Part shown: in pieces, positions 5,294 to 5,343 of the stretch
How the letters are laid out: each line of letters begins with the position of its first letter
Numbering within the stretch: the first letter of the stretch is position 1
Assembly: GCA_900544465.1 (NCBI GenBank)
Contig: UQVT01000131.1
Location: 1-5,343, forward strand
Length of the DNA stretch: 5,343 nucleotides
Direction of reading: 5' to 3'
DNA from: an uncultured Collinsella sp.
GTDB taxonomy: Bacteria; Actinomycetota; Coriobacteriia; Coriobacteriales; Coriobacteriaceae
Program-made: the position numbers and the translations under genes
The notes under the pieces: model-generated
The model's database searches: none
What the model saw: only the letters and a program-made list of their open reading frames with translations
Told to the model about the DNA's origin: nothing

Positions 5294-5343
5294 GCGCGCG
5301 CAGACGTGGTGTAAGAGTGTCCTGAGGTCCGTCGCTGCAAGTC
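5294..5343 (-). repeat. Right copy of 50-bp terminal inverted repeat
   Basis: Read on the minus strand, this matches 6-55 at 49 of 50 positions, with the single difference at base 5318. It begins 24 bp after the stop codon of the LacI-type gene and runs to the last base of the window, so the repeat may continue beyond it. No terminator for the regulator gene is visible before it. Confidence 0.9.

Noticed and set aside
6..5343. The window as a complete transposon
   Set aside because: Terminal inverted repeats are present, but there is no transposase, integrase or resolvase inside and target-site duplications cannot be seen because the outer flanks are missing.

Overview
The window looks like a piece of chromosome from a high-GC Gram-positive gut anaerobe of the class Coriobacteriia, most likely Collinsella or a close relative. 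This is an inference from the gene content (tandem feoA genes, feoB, a small FeoB-associated Cys-rich membrane protein), the strongly C/G-ending codons in feoB, the strong Shine-Dalgarno sequences and a DtxR/IdeR-like iron box. No rRNA, tRNA or CRISPR array is visible. All five genes lie on the + strand.

Layout. A 50-bp repeat (6-55) and its inverted copy (5294-5343, one mismatch) sit at the two extremes of the window. Inside the left copy is an AT-richer non-coding leader, then a short HPr-type phosphocarrier gene (278-526) closed by a 15-bp hairpin terminator. Next comes the iron block: feoA1 (715-957), feoA2 (997-1218), a 123-bp gap with an iron-box-like palindrome and a hairpin, feoB (1342-3669), a strong terminator, then a separate small gene for a FeoB-associated Cys-rich membrane protein (3845-4045) and another hairpin. 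The last gene is a LacI-family regulator (4190-5269), which ends 24 bp before the right repeat copy.

How the genes work together. The Feo genes form a ferrous iron uptake module. FeoB is the GTPase-coupled membrane transporter, the two small SH3-like FeoA proteins are its probable cytosolic partners, and the Cys-rich membrane peptide probably replaces FeoC, which is absent. Iron control is suggested by a 15/19 match to the DtxR/IdeR box between feoA2 and feoB. HPr and the LacI-type protein belong to carbon uptake and its control, and nothing visible links them to iron.

Points worth a second look are the terminal inverted repeat, an HPr with Asp exactly at the regulatory Ser46 position, an acidic extracellular insertion in FeoB, and short motifs shared between the upstream regions of feoA1, feoB and the small Cys-rich gene, including a bipartite one with identical spacing. 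I see no wholly new multi-gene system here.
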